This document shows, in pieces, positions 34,534 through 44,238 of a DNA stretch of 52,413 nt. Each line of letters opens with the position of its first letter. Within the stretch, counting starts at the first letter, position 1. The notes beneath the pieces were generated by a model. It saw only the letters and a list, made by a program, of their open reading frames with translations. It searched no databases and was not told where the DNA came from. The DNA lies in the NCBI GenBank assembly GCA_937872775.1, contig CALMUA010000215.1:1-52413 (forward strand), written 5' to 3'. A program made the translations under genes and the position numbers. The DNA is from an uncultured Ruminococcus sp. (GTDB taxonomy: Bacteria; Bacillota; Clostridia; Oscillospirales; Ruminococcaceae).

Positions 34534-37500
34534 ATGAATGAAATAAATGTTCTGGATTTTTTAAAGGAATTCAATATTGAAATACCAGAAAAAATATCGG
34601 GGGGAAGTATATTTAAAATTACATATACGGGTGACTTGAGAGCAATTTCATTTTATATAAAATTTTCGGAACTGATAGACTTTGAAAGTACACTTACATT
34701 TGAAAATAATCTCATAGCAGGCTTTGCAGTTGAAAAAATAAATGTATTATGTTTTTATCCCTCAGAACTCTTTGCACTTGACTATTTCAGCGTTCTTAAA
34801 GATAAACTCAAAAGAAAACTTTCAGTTGTAAACGGATTTCTTGATGAATGTATTGTCACAGCAGAAGATGAAAATGTAATAAATATTGAGTTAAAAACAG
34901 GTGGATATGAACTGCTTATGAAATCAAATTTTTGTCGTGAGCTGTCATCGATTATTAATCAGGAGTTTGGTTTAAATTATACAATTAACCTCACAGGTGA
35001 GCTTACGGTAAAAAATGAAGAGCACGAAAAGCTCATTGGTCAAGCAATGGCTGAATTGCCAAAGCATACAGAGCAGTTTTCAGCCAATGAAGGTAACTCT
35101 TCATTGGGTCAGGGGAGTACAAAGACTGTTTCATTTCGTGAAGTGCTTCTTGATTCACTTGGACTTTCAGTTAAGTTTAATGATGACCTCGGAAAACTTA
35201 TCAGAGGACGTGAGATAAAACAAGAAGCGGTTCCGATTTCTGAAGCTGTAAAACATTTAAACAATAAGGTTACTATATGGGGAGATGTGTTTGAATGTGA
35301 TAGTAAAGAAATTAAGGGAGATAGAACGGTATTTTCATATACAATAACTGATTATACAGGTTCTGTTATAATAAAAATATTTGAAAAGAACGATAAGATT
35401 GATGAGTCCGGACTTGGACTTATAAAAAAAGGAAGTACAATTGTTGTAAACGGAAGAATTGACTTCGATAATTTTGCAAAAGATATGTCAATAATGGCTG
35501 ATTCAATTGTTCTTGGAACAAGAATAATGAAAAAAGATAATGCCAGGGTCAAACGTGTTGAACTGCATATGCATACGGCAATGTCTTCGATGGATGCAGT
35601 TACACCTGCAGAACAGATTGTAAGGAGAGCACACGAATGGGGCCATCCGGCTGTTGCAATTACAGACCATGGAAATGTTCAGGCGTTTCCTGAGGCTATG
35701 AATACAGCAAGTGGATTCAAGGATCCGGATTTCAAGGTGTTGTACGGATGTGAAGCGTATGTTGTAAATGATATTAACAGACTGAAAATTCTGCATAATG
35801 ATGATAGCAGAAGTGTAAATGACGAGATTGTCGTTTTTGATGTGGAAACTACAGGGCTAAGCAGCAAAAATGACAGACTTACTGAAATCGGTGCTGTTAA
35901 GGTCAGAAATATGCAGATAATTGATGAGTTTCATACATATGTTAATCCTGAAATGCAAATACCGGCACACATTACAGAGCTTACAGGAATAACAAACGGG
36001 ATGGTTGATGATGCACCTTCCGAAACAGAAGCATTAAAGAAATTTATGGAGTACTGTGGTGAAAATGCAGTTCTTGCAGCTCACAATGCCACATTTGATG
36101 TATCTTTTATTAATGCGAGCTGTGAGCGAAATAATATTGATTTTAAATTCAACTACATTGATACGTTGACAATGTGTCAGGCGATGCTGACTGATATTTC
36201 AAAGCATAAGCTCAATATGGTGGCAAAGCATCTTAAACTCGGAAAATTTGAGCACCACCGTGCAACAGATGACGCAAGAATGCTTGCAAAAATTTATATT
36301 GAACTTATAAAACGACTTGTTCAGAACAATGATGTAAAAATACTTTCAGATCTTAACACAAATGTTTCTACTATAGACGTAAAGAAGCTTAAGTCATTTC
36401 ATCAGATAATAATTGTAAGAAATCAGCTTGGACTTAAAAATCTTTATAAACTTGTATCATACGGACATCTTAATTATTTTTATAAAAAACCTCTTATGCC
36501 TAAATCTGTTCTTAAAAAGCATAGAGAAGGACTTATTTTCGGAAGTGCCTGCGAAGCGGGTGAATTGTTTACAGCTATGATCGAAAATAAACCGCATGAA
36601 GAAATTGTTGAGTTGGCAAAATTTTATGATTATCTTGAAATTCAGCCGCATATGAACAATGCATTTATGCTTAAAAACGGTATGGCACGCAGTGAAGATG
36701 AACTTAAAGATTATAACAAGAAAATCGTTGCTCTCGGTGAAGAACTTGGAATACCTGTAGTTGCAACTTGTGATGTTCATTTTATTGATGAGAAGGACAG
36801 TATATTCAGAAAAATTCTTCAGACAGGAAACGGTTTTAAGGATTCAGAAGACCAGCCGCCGTTGTTTTTCAGAACAACAGATGAAATGCTTGAACAATTT
36901 CAGTATCTGGGCCAAGAAAAAGCATATGATGTCGTTGTAAAAAATACTAATATGATTGCTGATATGACTGAACAGATCCGTCCTATACCTAATGGAACAT
37001 ATACACCAACTATTGAGGGCGCAGAGGAAGATCTGGTTCGTATTACGCATGATAAGGCCCATGAGATCTATGGAGATCCTCTTCCTGAAATTGTTGAGAA
37101 ACGTCTTGACAGGGAACTGTCATCTATTATAAAGCATGGTTTTGCCGTGTTGTATATTATTGCACAGAAACTTGTATGGAACTCGGTTGAGCATGGTTAT
37201 CAGGTAGGTTCACGTGGGTCTGTTGGTTCATCATTTGTAGCATCAATGGCAGGTATTTCAGAAGTTAACCCCCTGTGTCCGCATTATGTCTGTCCTGGAT
37301 GCAAGTACAGTGAATTTAATACTACAGGTGAATATGGATCAGGATTTGACCTACCCCAGAAAAATTGTCCTGAATGTGGTACTGATATGATGCGTGATGG
37401 ACATGATATTCCGTTTGAAACATTTCTTGGATTTGACGGAGACAAAGCTCCTGATATAGATCTTAACTTTTCAGGTGAATATCAGTCATCTGCTCATAGG

Positions 37501-38880
37501 TATACAGAGCAGCTTTTCGGCCGTGATAATGTATTTAAAGCCGGAACTATCAGTACTGTAGCAGAAAAAACAGCTTTCGGATATGCAAAGGGATATTGTA
37601 CTGATAAAAATCTTGAAATAAACAATGCTGAAGTATTAAGGCTTTCAAAGGGTTGTACCGGCGTAAAAAAGACAACTGGTCAGCATCCTGGAGGAATGGT
37701 TGTTGTACCGAATGATTATGAAGTTTATGATTTTACTCCTGTACAGCATCCGGCAGATTCAACGGATTGTGATGTTATTACGACTCACTTTGACTTCCAC
37801 TCTCTTCATGATACTATTCTTAAGCTTGATGAACTCGGACATGTTGTTCCTACATTATATAAACATCTTGAGGATATGACAGGAATTCTTATAAAGGATG
37901 TACCTACGTCAGACCCGGATGTAATAAAAATGATAACAGATTCAAAAGTACTTGGCGTGACTTCTGAACAGATATTCTGTCCGACAGGAAGTCTTGGAAT
38001 CCCTGAGATGGGAACTGGCTTTACAATACAGATGCTTATGGATTCAAAGCCAACAAAATTCAGTGACTTTCTTCAGATTTCGGGACTTTCTCATGGTACG
38101 GATGTATGGCTCGGAAATGCAAAGGACCTTATCGAACAGGGAACATGTACAATTTCTGAAGTTATCGGAACACGTGACAGTATTATGACATATCTTCTGT
38201 ATAAAGGTGTAGAGCCAAAGCAGGCGTTCCAGATAATGGAGAACACCCGTAAGGGTAAAGCACCGAAAACATTTACTCCTGAACTCATTCAGATGCTTCT
38301 TGACCATGATGTTCCACAGTGGTATATTGACAGCTGTCTTAAAATCAAATACATGTTTCCGAAAGCTCACGCCGCAGCATATGTAATTGCTGCAATAAAA
38401 CTAGGATGGTTCAAACTTTACAGACCAGTTGAATTTTATGCAACATATTTTACTGTAAGAGGTACTGACTTTGATGCGGCAACTGCTGTCTTAGGAAAAG
38501 AGGCTGTTCGTGAGAAATGCGAAATGCTTAGAGAAATGGGTAATGAACGTTCTCCCAAAGAATCATCAACTCTTGATATGCTATACATAATAAATGAAAT
38601 GCTTGAAAGAGGTTTTTCACTCCTTCCGCTTGATCTTAAGAAATCACATGCATATAAGTATCTTATTGAAGACGGCAAAATACGCATACCGTTCAGTTCA
38701 ATTCCTGGTATTGGTGGTGCAGCTGCAAACAATCTGTATAACGCTGCGCAGGCAGGAAACTATATTTCAATTGAAGAATTCCAGACTAACAGCGGTGCTT
38801 CAAAAACTGTAATTGAAATGCTCGAGAAAATGGGCACATTCGGAAGCCTGCCAAAATCAAGTCAGATGACACTATTTTAA
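34534..38880 (+). CDS. polC: DNA polymerase III alpha subunit, PolC type
   Basis: A 1448-residue replicative polymerase of low-G+C Gram-positives. After an N-terminal domain (about 1-215) comes an OB-fold tRNA/anti-codon-like domain (about 230-330). A PHP domain begins ELHMHTAMSSMDAVTPAEQ and is split by the DEDD 3'-5' exonuclease, VVFDVETTGLSSKNDRLTEIGAVKV to HRATDDARM. The polymerase palm includes GSRGSVGSSFVASM and PDIDLNFSGEYQ; a CXXC zinc pair is visible in CPGCKYSEF and CPECGTDM. A TTG at 34516 would add six codons, but AGGAG lies after it and seven bases before the ATG at 34534. It is the last gene of the operon. Confidence 0.96.
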   Translation: MNEINVLDFLKEFNIEIPEKISGGSIFKITYTGDLRAISFYIKFSELIDFESTLTFENNLIAGFAVEKINVLCFYPSELFALDYFSVLKDKLKRKLSVVNGFLDECIVTAEDENVINIELKTGGYELLMKSNFCRELSSIINQEFGLNYTINLTGELTVKNEEHEKLIGQAMAELPKHTEQFSANEGNSSLGQGSTKTVSFREVLLDSLGLSVKFNDDLGKLIRGREIKQEAVPISEAVKHLNNKVTIWGDVFECDSKEIKGDRTVFSYTITDYTGSVIIKIFEKNDKIDESGLGLIKKGSTIVVNGRIDFDNFAKDMSIMADSIVLGTRIMKKDNARVKRVELHMHTAMSSMDAVTPAEQIVRRAHEWGHPAVAITDHGNVQAFPEAMNTASGFKDPDFKVLYGCEAYVVNDINRLKILHNDDSRSVNDEIVVFDVETTGLSSKNDRLTEIGAVKVRNMQIIDEFHTYVNPEMQIPAHITELTGITNGMVDDAPSETEALKKFMEYCGENAVLAAHNATFDVSFINASCERNNIDFKFNYIDTLTMCQAMLTDISKHKLNMVAKHLKLGKFEHHRATDDARMLAKIYIELIKRLVQNNDVKILSDLNTNVSTIDVKKLKSFHQIIIVRNQLGLKNLYKLVSYGHLNYFYKKPLMPKSVLKKHREGLIFGSACEAGELFTAMIENKPHEEIVELAKFYDYLEIQPHMNNAFMLKNGMARSEDELKDYNKKIVALGEELGIPVVATCDVHFIDEKDSIFRKILQTGNGFKDSEDQPPLFFRTTDEMLEQFQYLGQEKAYDVVVKNTNMIADMTEQIRPIPNGTYTPTIEGAEEDLVRITHDKAHEIYGDPLPEIVEKRLDRELSSIIKHGFAVLYIIAQKLVWNSVEHGYQVGSRGSVGSSFVASMAGISEVNPLCPHYVCPGCKYSEFNTTGEYGSGFDLPQKNCPECGTDMMRDGHDIPFETFLGFDGDKAPDIDLNFSGEYQSSAHRYTEQLFGRDNVFKAGTISTVAEKTAFGYAKGYCTDKNLEINNAEVLRLSKGCTGVKKTTGQHPGGMVVVPNDYEVYDFTPVQHPADSTDCDVITTHFDFHSLHDTILKLDELGHVVPTLYKHLEDMTGILIKDVPTSDPDVIKMITDSKVLGVTSEQIFCPTGSLGIPEMGTGFTIQMLMDSKPTKFSDFLQISGLSHGTDVWLGNAKDLIEQGTCTISEVIGTRDSIMTYLLYKGVEPKQAFQIMENTRKGKAPKTFTPELIQMLLDHDVPQWYIDSCLKIKYMFPKAHAAAYVIAAIKLGWFKLYRPVEFYATYFTVRGTDFDAATAVLGKEAVREKCEMLREMGNERSPKESSTLDMLYIINEMLERGFSLLPLDLKKSHAYKYLIEDGKIRIPFSSIPGIGGAAANNLYNAAQAGNYISIEEFQTNSGASKTVIEMLEKMGTFGSLPKSSQMTLF

Positions 38881-39016
38881 AAAAATAAAACGTCATTATT
38901 AAGTAATACAGTAAAACCTTAAGATTATGTAAACAAGGATGAAGTATAACCGGAAAGCTTTGAAAAAATTCAGATGTTTTTATAAACTTTCAAATAGGGA
39001 TCAATAGTAGATATAA

Positions 39017-39066
39017 AACGGCTGTATATTATAACCAAAGTTACGATATACAGCCGTTATTATTTA
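39017..39066 (+). terminator. Terminator of the pyrH-polC operon
   Basis: AACGGCTGTATA (from 39017) pairs with TATACAGCCGTT (to 39058), with an inner ATAAC/GTTAC extension over a CAAA loop, followed by ATTATTTATGTTT. No gene is seen in the 260 bases between polC and the tRNA-Ser. Confidence 0.75.
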
Positions 39067-39098
39067 TGTTTGATATAATTATAAATTTTTGTATAACA

Positions 39099-39137
39099 AA
39101 AATGTCTGCAAGTGAATTATTGACTTGCAGACATTTT
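39099..39137 (-). terminator. Terminator of tRNA-Ser
   Basis: AAAATGTCTGCAAGT and ACTTGCAGACATTTT form a perfect 15-bp stem with a 9-base loop. On the minus strand it begins five bases after the tRNA CCA end and finishes in T5. Confidence 0.9.
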
Positions 39138-39141
39138 AGAT

Positions 39142-39231
39142 TTGGCGGAGAGGAGGGGATTCGAACCCCTGTGAGATTGCTCTCAAACTGATTTCGAGTC
39201 AGCCCCGTTATGACCACTTCGATACCTCTCC
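39142..39231 (-). tRNA. tRNA-Ser, anticodon CGA
   Basis: On the minus strand the acceptor GGAGAGG pairs with CCTCTCC, followed by discriminator G and an encoded CCA. The anticodon stem GCTGA/TCAGT holds loop CTCGAAA with anticodon CGA, which reads UCG. A long variable arm (TTGAGAGCAATCTCA), typical of serine tRNA, and the T arm GGGGTTCGAATCCCC are present. Total length 90 with CCA. Confidence 0.97.
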
Positions 39232-39285
39232 ATTGTATATAATTATGTATAAATTGCAGTATTTGATTACGACTGCAACTTAATT

Positions 39286-39314
39286 ATTATAACATAAATA
39301 TGAATATAAATCAA
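39286..39314 (-). promoter_or_regulatory. Promoter of tRNA-Ser
   Basis: On the minus strand TTGATT (complement of 39309-39314) and TATAAT (complement of 39286-39291) are spaced by 17 bases, about 55 bases before the mature 5' end. The leader holds a small TTGCAGT/ACTGCAA hairpin. Confidence 0.75.
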
Positions 39315-39405
39315 GAGATTAATAAAAAAATACAAGTAATATAAAAGAGATTTTCACCATATATATTATTATTAAACCACACTAATTGTATTGAGGTGAA
39401 ATTTT

Positions 39406-39687
39406 TTGAATGAGAAATCTATATCAGACTTTCAGGAACGTGCTATTATTTTAGGTGAATATATAATCGAAAATAAGTCAACAGTACGAGCCACTGCAAA
39501 ACAATTTGGAATATCAAAATCAACTGTACATAAAGATGTCGCAGAAAGACTTCCAAGAATACAGCCTCAGTTGTATCCTCTGGTTAAAGAAATTCTGGAA
39601 AACAATAAAAAAGAAAGACATATACGAGGAGGTATGGCAACAAAAAAGAAATATGAGCAGCTTGCTGTTCTTCATAACAAAAAGTGA
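39406..39687 (+). CDS. spoIIID: Sporulation transcription factor SpoIIID
   Basis: A 93-residue DNA-binding protein, close to the usual SpoIIID length. The helix-turn-helix TVRATAKQFGISKSTVHKDVAERLP and the C-terminal basic helix ERHIRGGMATKKKYEQL are the family hallmarks. In Bacillus and Clostridium it regulates mother-cell genes together with sigma-E. The start is TTG at 39406 with GAGGTGA six bases upstream; no in-frame ATG competes. A good terminator follows. Its presence suggests a sporulating or recently sporulating ancestor, or a reassigned role. Confidence 0.93.
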   Translation: MNEKSISDFQERAIILGEYIIENKSTVRATAKQFGISKSTVHKDVAERLPRIQPQLYPLVKEILENNKKERHIRGGMATKKKYEQLAVLHNKK

Positions 39688-39701
39688 GATGATAATTTCA
39701 T

Positions 39702-39740
39702 AAAAGGCGTAGGGCATCTTTTTTCCCTATGCCTTTTATC
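39702..39740 (+). terminator. Terminator of spoIIID
   Basis: AAAAGGCGTAGGG (39702-39714) pairs with CCCTATGCCTTTT (39725-39737), with one G-T pair, a T-rich loop and flanking T tract. Confidence 0.85.
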
Positions 39741-39764
39741 CGGTATAAAAATGTAATATATATA

Positions 39765-39887
39765 AGTTAAGCAATATGTCTTCCGCCTCTGATGCGGGGA
39801 ATTTTTAAATTGAAGCAGGAGTCAGATCTTCAGCTTCAATTTAAACATGCATCTATGCTGTACATTGCCGTATTAAAATGGCTAAGT
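39765..39887 (+). repeat. Dispersed structured element, copy C
   Basis: Begins AAGCAATATGTC. Hairpin 1 is CCGC-ctctgat-GCGG. Hairpin 2 is a perfect 13-bp stem, TTTAAATTGAAGC (39804-39816) with GCTTCAATTTAAA (39833-39845), in place of the different but equally paired stem of copy A. The hairpin 3 region CATGCATCTATGCTGTACATT is partly paired, and the tail is TTAAAATGGCTAAG. It fills most of the gap between spoIIID and the tRNA-Gln promoter. Confidence 0.65.
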
Positions 39888-39957
39888 GAGTATTTGGTCA
39901 TTTGAGGATTATTAATAATAATTTATATACATTATAATACAAAAAATAAAAAAATGC

Positions 39958-39986
39958 TTGACATATATGTCTGTATCTGATATAAT
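39958..39986 (+). promoter_or_regulatory. Consensus promoter of tRNA-Gln
   Basis: Perfect TTGACA (39958-39963), 17-base spacer, perfect TATAAT (39981-39986), with the tRNA 5' end 28 bases downstream. Confidence 0.92.
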
Positions 39987-40013
39987 ATTTTAAGTGATTC
40001 GTCATAATGATAC

Positions 40014-40085
40014 TGGGGTATAGCCAAGCGGTAAGGCAACGGACTTTGACTCCGTCACCCGATGGTTCGAATCCATCTATCCCAA
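40014..40085 (+). tRNA. tRNA-Gln, anticodon TTG
   Basis: Acceptor TGGGGTA pairs with TATCCCA (one G-T), discriminator A, CCA not encoded. D arm AGCCAAGCGGTAAGGC, anticodon loop CTTTGAC with anticodon TTG, T arm GATGGTTCGAATCCATC. The accessory island begins downstream, so this tRNA may mark its edge, but I found no repeated tRNA 3' end. Confidence 0.96.
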
Positions 40086-40173
40086 TTAAAAAAATATTGA
40101 ATCAAAGCCTGCAAGCAACGAAAATACGTTACTGTAATTAAGATAGATAAATATTGTAATGACAGTCAGAACG

Positions 40174-40224
40174 AAAATAGTGTACTGGAAGTTTATACTT
40201 GCTTTCAGTACACTATTTTTATTG
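40174..40224 (+). terminator. Terminator downstream of tRNA-Gln
   Basis: AAAATAGTGTACTG (40174-40187) pairs with CAGTACACTATTTT (40206-40219), with a small inner AAGT/ACTT hairpin and a T tract. The 40086-40479 gap otherwise shows only AT-rich sequence and the promoter at 40393. Confidence 0.8.
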
Positions 40225-40392
40225 GTAACATTACAACTAAGTTATCGTTTAATAGCAAATTGCACTTTTAATATTAAATTCATGCCAAAATTTATTTTAT
40301 ATACTTCCTTACATTTTCGTTTACTCTTTATGAAAATAATTATTAGTGATTATGATTGAAAATTGATTTCTGAGTCACAAAATATAGTGCCA

Positions 40393-40421
40393 TTGACTAA
40401 ACTTGTAAAATTTGGTATAAT
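40393..40421 (+). promoter_or_regulatory. Promoter of the NRPS-acyltransferase operon
   Basis: TTGACT (40393-40398) and TATAAT (40416-40421) are spaced by 17 bases, 59 bases before the start codon. Confidence 0.75.
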
Positions 40422-40479
40422 AAAGTTGAAAATATTTATATTTTAAATAGTAAGATAAAAGGATTGGTGTTATATAACT

Positions 40480-43400
40480 ATGACGCAGTATAAGCTTACC
40501 ACTCCGCAGAAAAACATCTGGAATTTGCAGAAGTTTTACGAAAATACAAGCATATCCAATATCTGCGGTGCAGTATTGTTCGACGAAAAATATGACAGCA
40601 AGCTGCTTGAACAGGCGGTAAACGAGGAAATACGCCTGCAGGACGGTATGCGTATCCGCTTCTGTGATAATAACGGCAAAATGGTTCAATATACACATAA
40701 TTACAGTTATGAAAAATTTGATTTCATGGAATTTAACAGTAGTGATGAATTCAACCGCTTTGGGGAAGAGTATGCCAACAAGCTTTTTGAATTGCTTGAT
40801 TCTCAGATGTATCGTGTCACCGTTTTTGAATTATGTGGAAAATCTGGCGTGCTTTTATGCGCGAGCCACCTTATTTCGGATGCGTGGACTTACAGCATAC
40901 TTGCGAAAGACGTGTTTTATATTTATAACCTTCTTGTACATGGTAAGACCGTTGATTTGCCGAAGTACAACTATACTGACTATATAGAAAGCGAGCAAAA
41001 GTATTTCAAATCCGAAAAATATGTGCGTGATAAAGCTTACTGGACGGAAAAATACCGTGACAAGCCTGAACTAAGTCCGATTAAGCTTATGCGGACGCCT
41101 GTTTTTGTTCCGACGGCAAAAAGATACACAACAGCTTTGTCCGCTGAACTGACGAATAAAACAGACGAATTCTGTGCGGAAAACGGCATTTCACAAGCTG
41201 TTGTTTTTGAAGCAGCGGTAATAGCATATCTTTCAAGAATAAACGTGGAAAACAAATCCGTGACCATAGGCTTACCTGTACTTAACCGTAATAACGTCCA
41301 CGAAAAAAGAACGGTGGGTATGTATATTTCCACCGCTCCGCTTACTGTGGAAATTTCGGATAACGACTCTGCATTTTCTCTTTGCAGAAAAATAACGGAC
41401 GGTCACAGACAGATTTTCAGGCACAGAAAGTATCCCTTCGGTGATATTCTGCGTGACATACGCGAAAGAATGGATTTTTCGGGAAATCTTTACGGCGTTA
41501 TGGTAAGCTGTCAGAATGCGAAAACAAATATTAAAGCGTCGACAAAATGGTTTCCGAGCGGTTTCAGTGAAATCCCGTTTACCTTTCATATTGATAACCG
41601 CGACAGCTCGGACAGATATACCGTTACGATTGATTATCAGACGGAGGCTTTCCCCCAGGACGGCGAAATTTCTCTAGTTGCGGAAAGAATTATGCTTATT
41701 GTAAATCAGATTGTTTCGGATAAAAATATACCGCTCAAAGATATTTCAATACTGCCTGATGAAGAATACAGGAGAATCATTTTCAATTTTAATAATACAG
41801 CTGTGGATTATCCGAAAGACAAATGCGTGCATGAATTATTTTCGGAGCAAGCGGAAAATAATCCATATAAAGTCGTACTTGTGTTTGAGAATGAGAAGTT
41901 TACATACCGCCGTCTTGACGAAATGTCAAACTCTATTGCACATTGTCTACGTGAAAAGGGCATAAAGCCCAATGACGTTGTTCCGATTATAGCTAAGAGA
42001 AGTCCGCATATAATTGTGGCAATGCTAGGGGTACTTAAATCGGGCGGAGCGTATATGCCCGTTTCACCCTCGTATCCTGCGGAAAGAATTGAATATATGC
42101 TTGAAACGGTGGGGGCAAAGCTTGCGCTAACGTTTGGCTATTCTTGCGAAAATATTGAAGAAATTTCGCTAAATAGCTTTGATTATTCCCACAATACGGA
42201 GCATATTGAAAATTTAAACTGTCCCGATGATTTGTGTTATGTGATTTTCACTTCGGGTTCTACGGGCAAGCCAAAAGGGGCAGCGGTTTCTCATAAAAAT
42301 GTTGTGAATTACTGCGCTGACAATGATTTTAACGTCTGCCGTAAAATTATAGGAAAAGATGCTCGGAGCATAGTATCGGTAACGAATTTTATTTTTGATA
42401 TTTTTGTTACGGAAAGTATTCTGCCGCTTTTAAACGGTATTAAAATATATTTGACAAGCGATACTCAAACTGTTTCGCAGAAACAGTTAGGCAGACTTAT
42501 AACCGATAGTGGTGCCGAAATAATTCAGACAACTCCCACAAAAATGAGAAGTTATATTTTTGACAAAAGCAATCTTGAATATCTTTCGGTATTGAAAACC
42601 ATTATTCTCGGTGGGGAGGAATTTCCCATGGATTTGTTTGAGAAGCTCAAAAAAAATACCTCTGCGGAAATTTACAATATTTACGGTCCTGCGGAAACGA
42701 CCGTGTGGTCTTCTTTTGAACATGCCCAGGCTTCTTCGGATATTTCAATCGGTAGACCCATTGCAAACACGCACATATATATTCTGGACGGCGACGGAAA
42801 ACCGCTTCCCATTGGAATTGCTGGAGAACTGTGCATATCGGGGGACGGAGTGGGGAAAGGATATATTAACTGTCCTGAACTGACGGCGGAAAAGTTTGTA
42901 CCGAATCCGTTTGTAAGCGGCGAAACGATGTACCATACAGGCGATTTGGCACGTATGCAGGTAAACGGCAATATTGAATTTCTCGGACGGATTGACGCTC
43001 AGTTTAAAATTCACGGTATGCGTATTGAACTTGGCGAAATTGAAAGCGTTATGAGTAGCTTTGAAGGAATACGTCTCGCCGCAGTTATGGATAGGTATTC
43101 TGAAAAAGGCAGGCATTATCTCGCTGGATACTTCATCTCCGATAATGTGATCGAAGATAAGGCACTGCGTACATATCTCACATCAAGGCTGCCCGCGTAT
43201 ATGACGCCGAATTATTTCATGCGCCTTGCAGAGATGCCCGTTACGCCGAGCGGGAAAATCGACAGAAAAAATCTTCCTGTACCTGATATAAATAAACGCT
43301 CCGAAGATTACGCCGCGCCCGAAACCGAGACTGAAAAAATTCTCTGTGGGATTGTGTCCGACTTGCTGGGAATTAAGTGTGTTGGGGTGAACGATGATTT

Positions 43401-44238
43401 CTTTGAGCTCGGAGGTGACAGTCTGAGTTCAATTGAATATGCCGCGAATGCTCAGGAAATGGGAATTGATTTTTCGTTACAAAGTGTGTTTGAATGCCGT
43501 ACTGTCAGAGAATTGTGTTCCCGCATTGCGGACGGAAGCGACAATGACATACAGGCGGATTGTTTTGACGGCTACCCCGCACAGAGATCGAAAAGCGATA
43601 TGCGATTGTTCAAGATGTTTGTAAGGTTTACAAAATGTTTTTATAAATTTGAAGTTATCGGTTCGGAAAATCTTGATGTTGGCAGTCGGTATATATTCTG
43701 TCCCAACCACGAAAGCGACCTTGACTGTATGTGGGTATGGACAGCTCTTAACAATTTTACGCACTTAAACGAAACATGCGCACTCATAGCTCAGGAACAT
43801 CTTAATAAAACCGTTTCTCGCAAAGTGTTTGAAATTGCGGGAGGTATTCCAATTGACAGAAACGGCGATTTTTTTCCATCAATGAAGCGTGCACAGGAAG
43901 TGATAGTTAATGAGAAAAGCTGTATTCTTGTTCACCCCGAGGGTACGCGGACAAGAAGGGGAGAACTCGGAAAATTCAAGTGTGGAGCGGCTGTACTTTC
44001 GATAGATTCGGGAATTAAAATCGTACCCGTATGTGTAAACGGTGCGCATGATATTTTTCCGCCATGCAAAAAATTCCCTCGGATATTTAACTTCAGAAAA
44101 TTCAAAAAATATTCCTTGCAAATTAAGTTCGGTGTTCCCATTGAACCCGTGGGAAAAGGCGCGGAGCGGATTACGGACGAAATACGAAAGCAGATTATTG
44201 AAATGAAAATGGAGGATAAAAATGATAATAGGAATTGA
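40480..44238 (+). CDS. Single-module NRPS (C-A-PCP) fused to a PlsC-type acyltransferase
   Basis: A 1252-residue multidomain enzyme. A condensation domain (about 1-430) has degenerate motif SHLISDA (129-135): the second His and Asp remain, while the first His and Gly of HHxxxDG are changed. The adenylation domain (about 445-930) has YVIFTSGSTGKPKG (near 587), NIYGPAETT, YHTGDLAR and PSGKIDRKN. The carrier protein has GGDSL with Ser981 for phosphopantetheine. Residues about 1030-1245 form a lysophospholipid acyltransferase-like domain with NHESDLD (His1077, Asp1082) and PEGTR (1153-1157). Hand alignment to GrsA gives pocket residues D-I-T-Q-I-G-I-V-W-K, close to the glycine code as I recall it. 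An aminoacylated or peptidyl lipid is a plausible product. Codons are far richer in GCG, CCG and CGG than neighbours, suggesting transfer. Confidence 0.88.
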   Translation: MTQYKLTTPQKNIWNLQKFYENTSISNICGAVLFDEKYDSKLLEQAVNEEIRLQDGMRIRFCDNNGKMVQYTHNYSYEKFDFMEFNSSDEFNRFGEEYANKLFELLDSQMYRVTVFELCGKSGVLLCASHLISDAWTYSILAKDVFYIYNLLVHGKTVDLPKYNYTDYIESEQKYFKSEKYVRDKAYWTEKYRDKPELSPIKLMRTPVFVPTAKRYTTALSAELTNKTDEFCAENGISQAVVFEAAVIAYLSRINVENKSVTIGLPVLNRNNVHEKRTVGMYISTAPLTVEISDNDSAFSLCRKITDGHRQIFRHRKYPFGDILRDIRERMDFSGNLYGVMVSCQNAKTNIKASTKWFPSGFSEIPFTFHIDNRDSSDRYTVTIDYQTEAFPQDGEISLVAERIMLIVNQIVSDKNIPLKDISILPDEEYRRIIFNFNNTAVDYPKDKCVHELFSEQAENNPYKVVLVFENEKFTYRRLDEMSNSIAHCLREKGIKPNDVVPIIAKRSPHIIVAMLGVLKSGGAYMPVSPSYPAERIEYMLETVGAKLALTFGYSCENIEEISLNSFDYSHNTEHIENLNCPDDLCYVIFTSGSTGKPKGAAVSHKNVVNYCADNDFNVCRKIIGKDARSIVSVTNFIFDIFVTESILPLLNGIKIYLTSDTQTVSQKQLGRLITDSGAEIIQTTPTKMRSYIFDKSNLEYLSVLKTIILGGEEFPMDLFEKLKKNTSAEIYNIYGPAETTVWSSFEHAQASSDISIGRPIANTHIYILDGDGKPLPIGIAGELCISGDGVGKGYINCPELTAEKFVPNPFVSGETMYHTGDLARMQVNGNIEFLGRIDAQFKIHGMRIELGEIESVMSSFEGIRLAAVMDRYSEKGRHYLAGYFISDNVIEDKALRTYLTSRLPAYMTPNYFMRLAEMPVTPSGKIDRKNLPVPDINKRSEDYAAPETETEKILCGIVSDLLGIKCVGVNDDFFELGGDSLSSIEYAANAQEMGIDFSLQSVFECRTVRELCSRIADGSDNDIQADCFDGYPAQRSKSDMRLFKMFVRFTKCFYKFEVIGSENLDVGSRYIFCPNHESDLDCMWVWTALNNFTHLNETCALIAQEHLNKTVSRKVFEIAGGIPIDRNGDFFPSMKRAQEVIVNEKSCILVHPEGTRTRRGELGKFKCGAAVLSIDSGIKIVPVCVNGAHDIFPPCKKFPRIFNFRKFKKYSLQIKFGVPIEPVGKGAERITDEIRKQIIEMKMEDKNDNRN

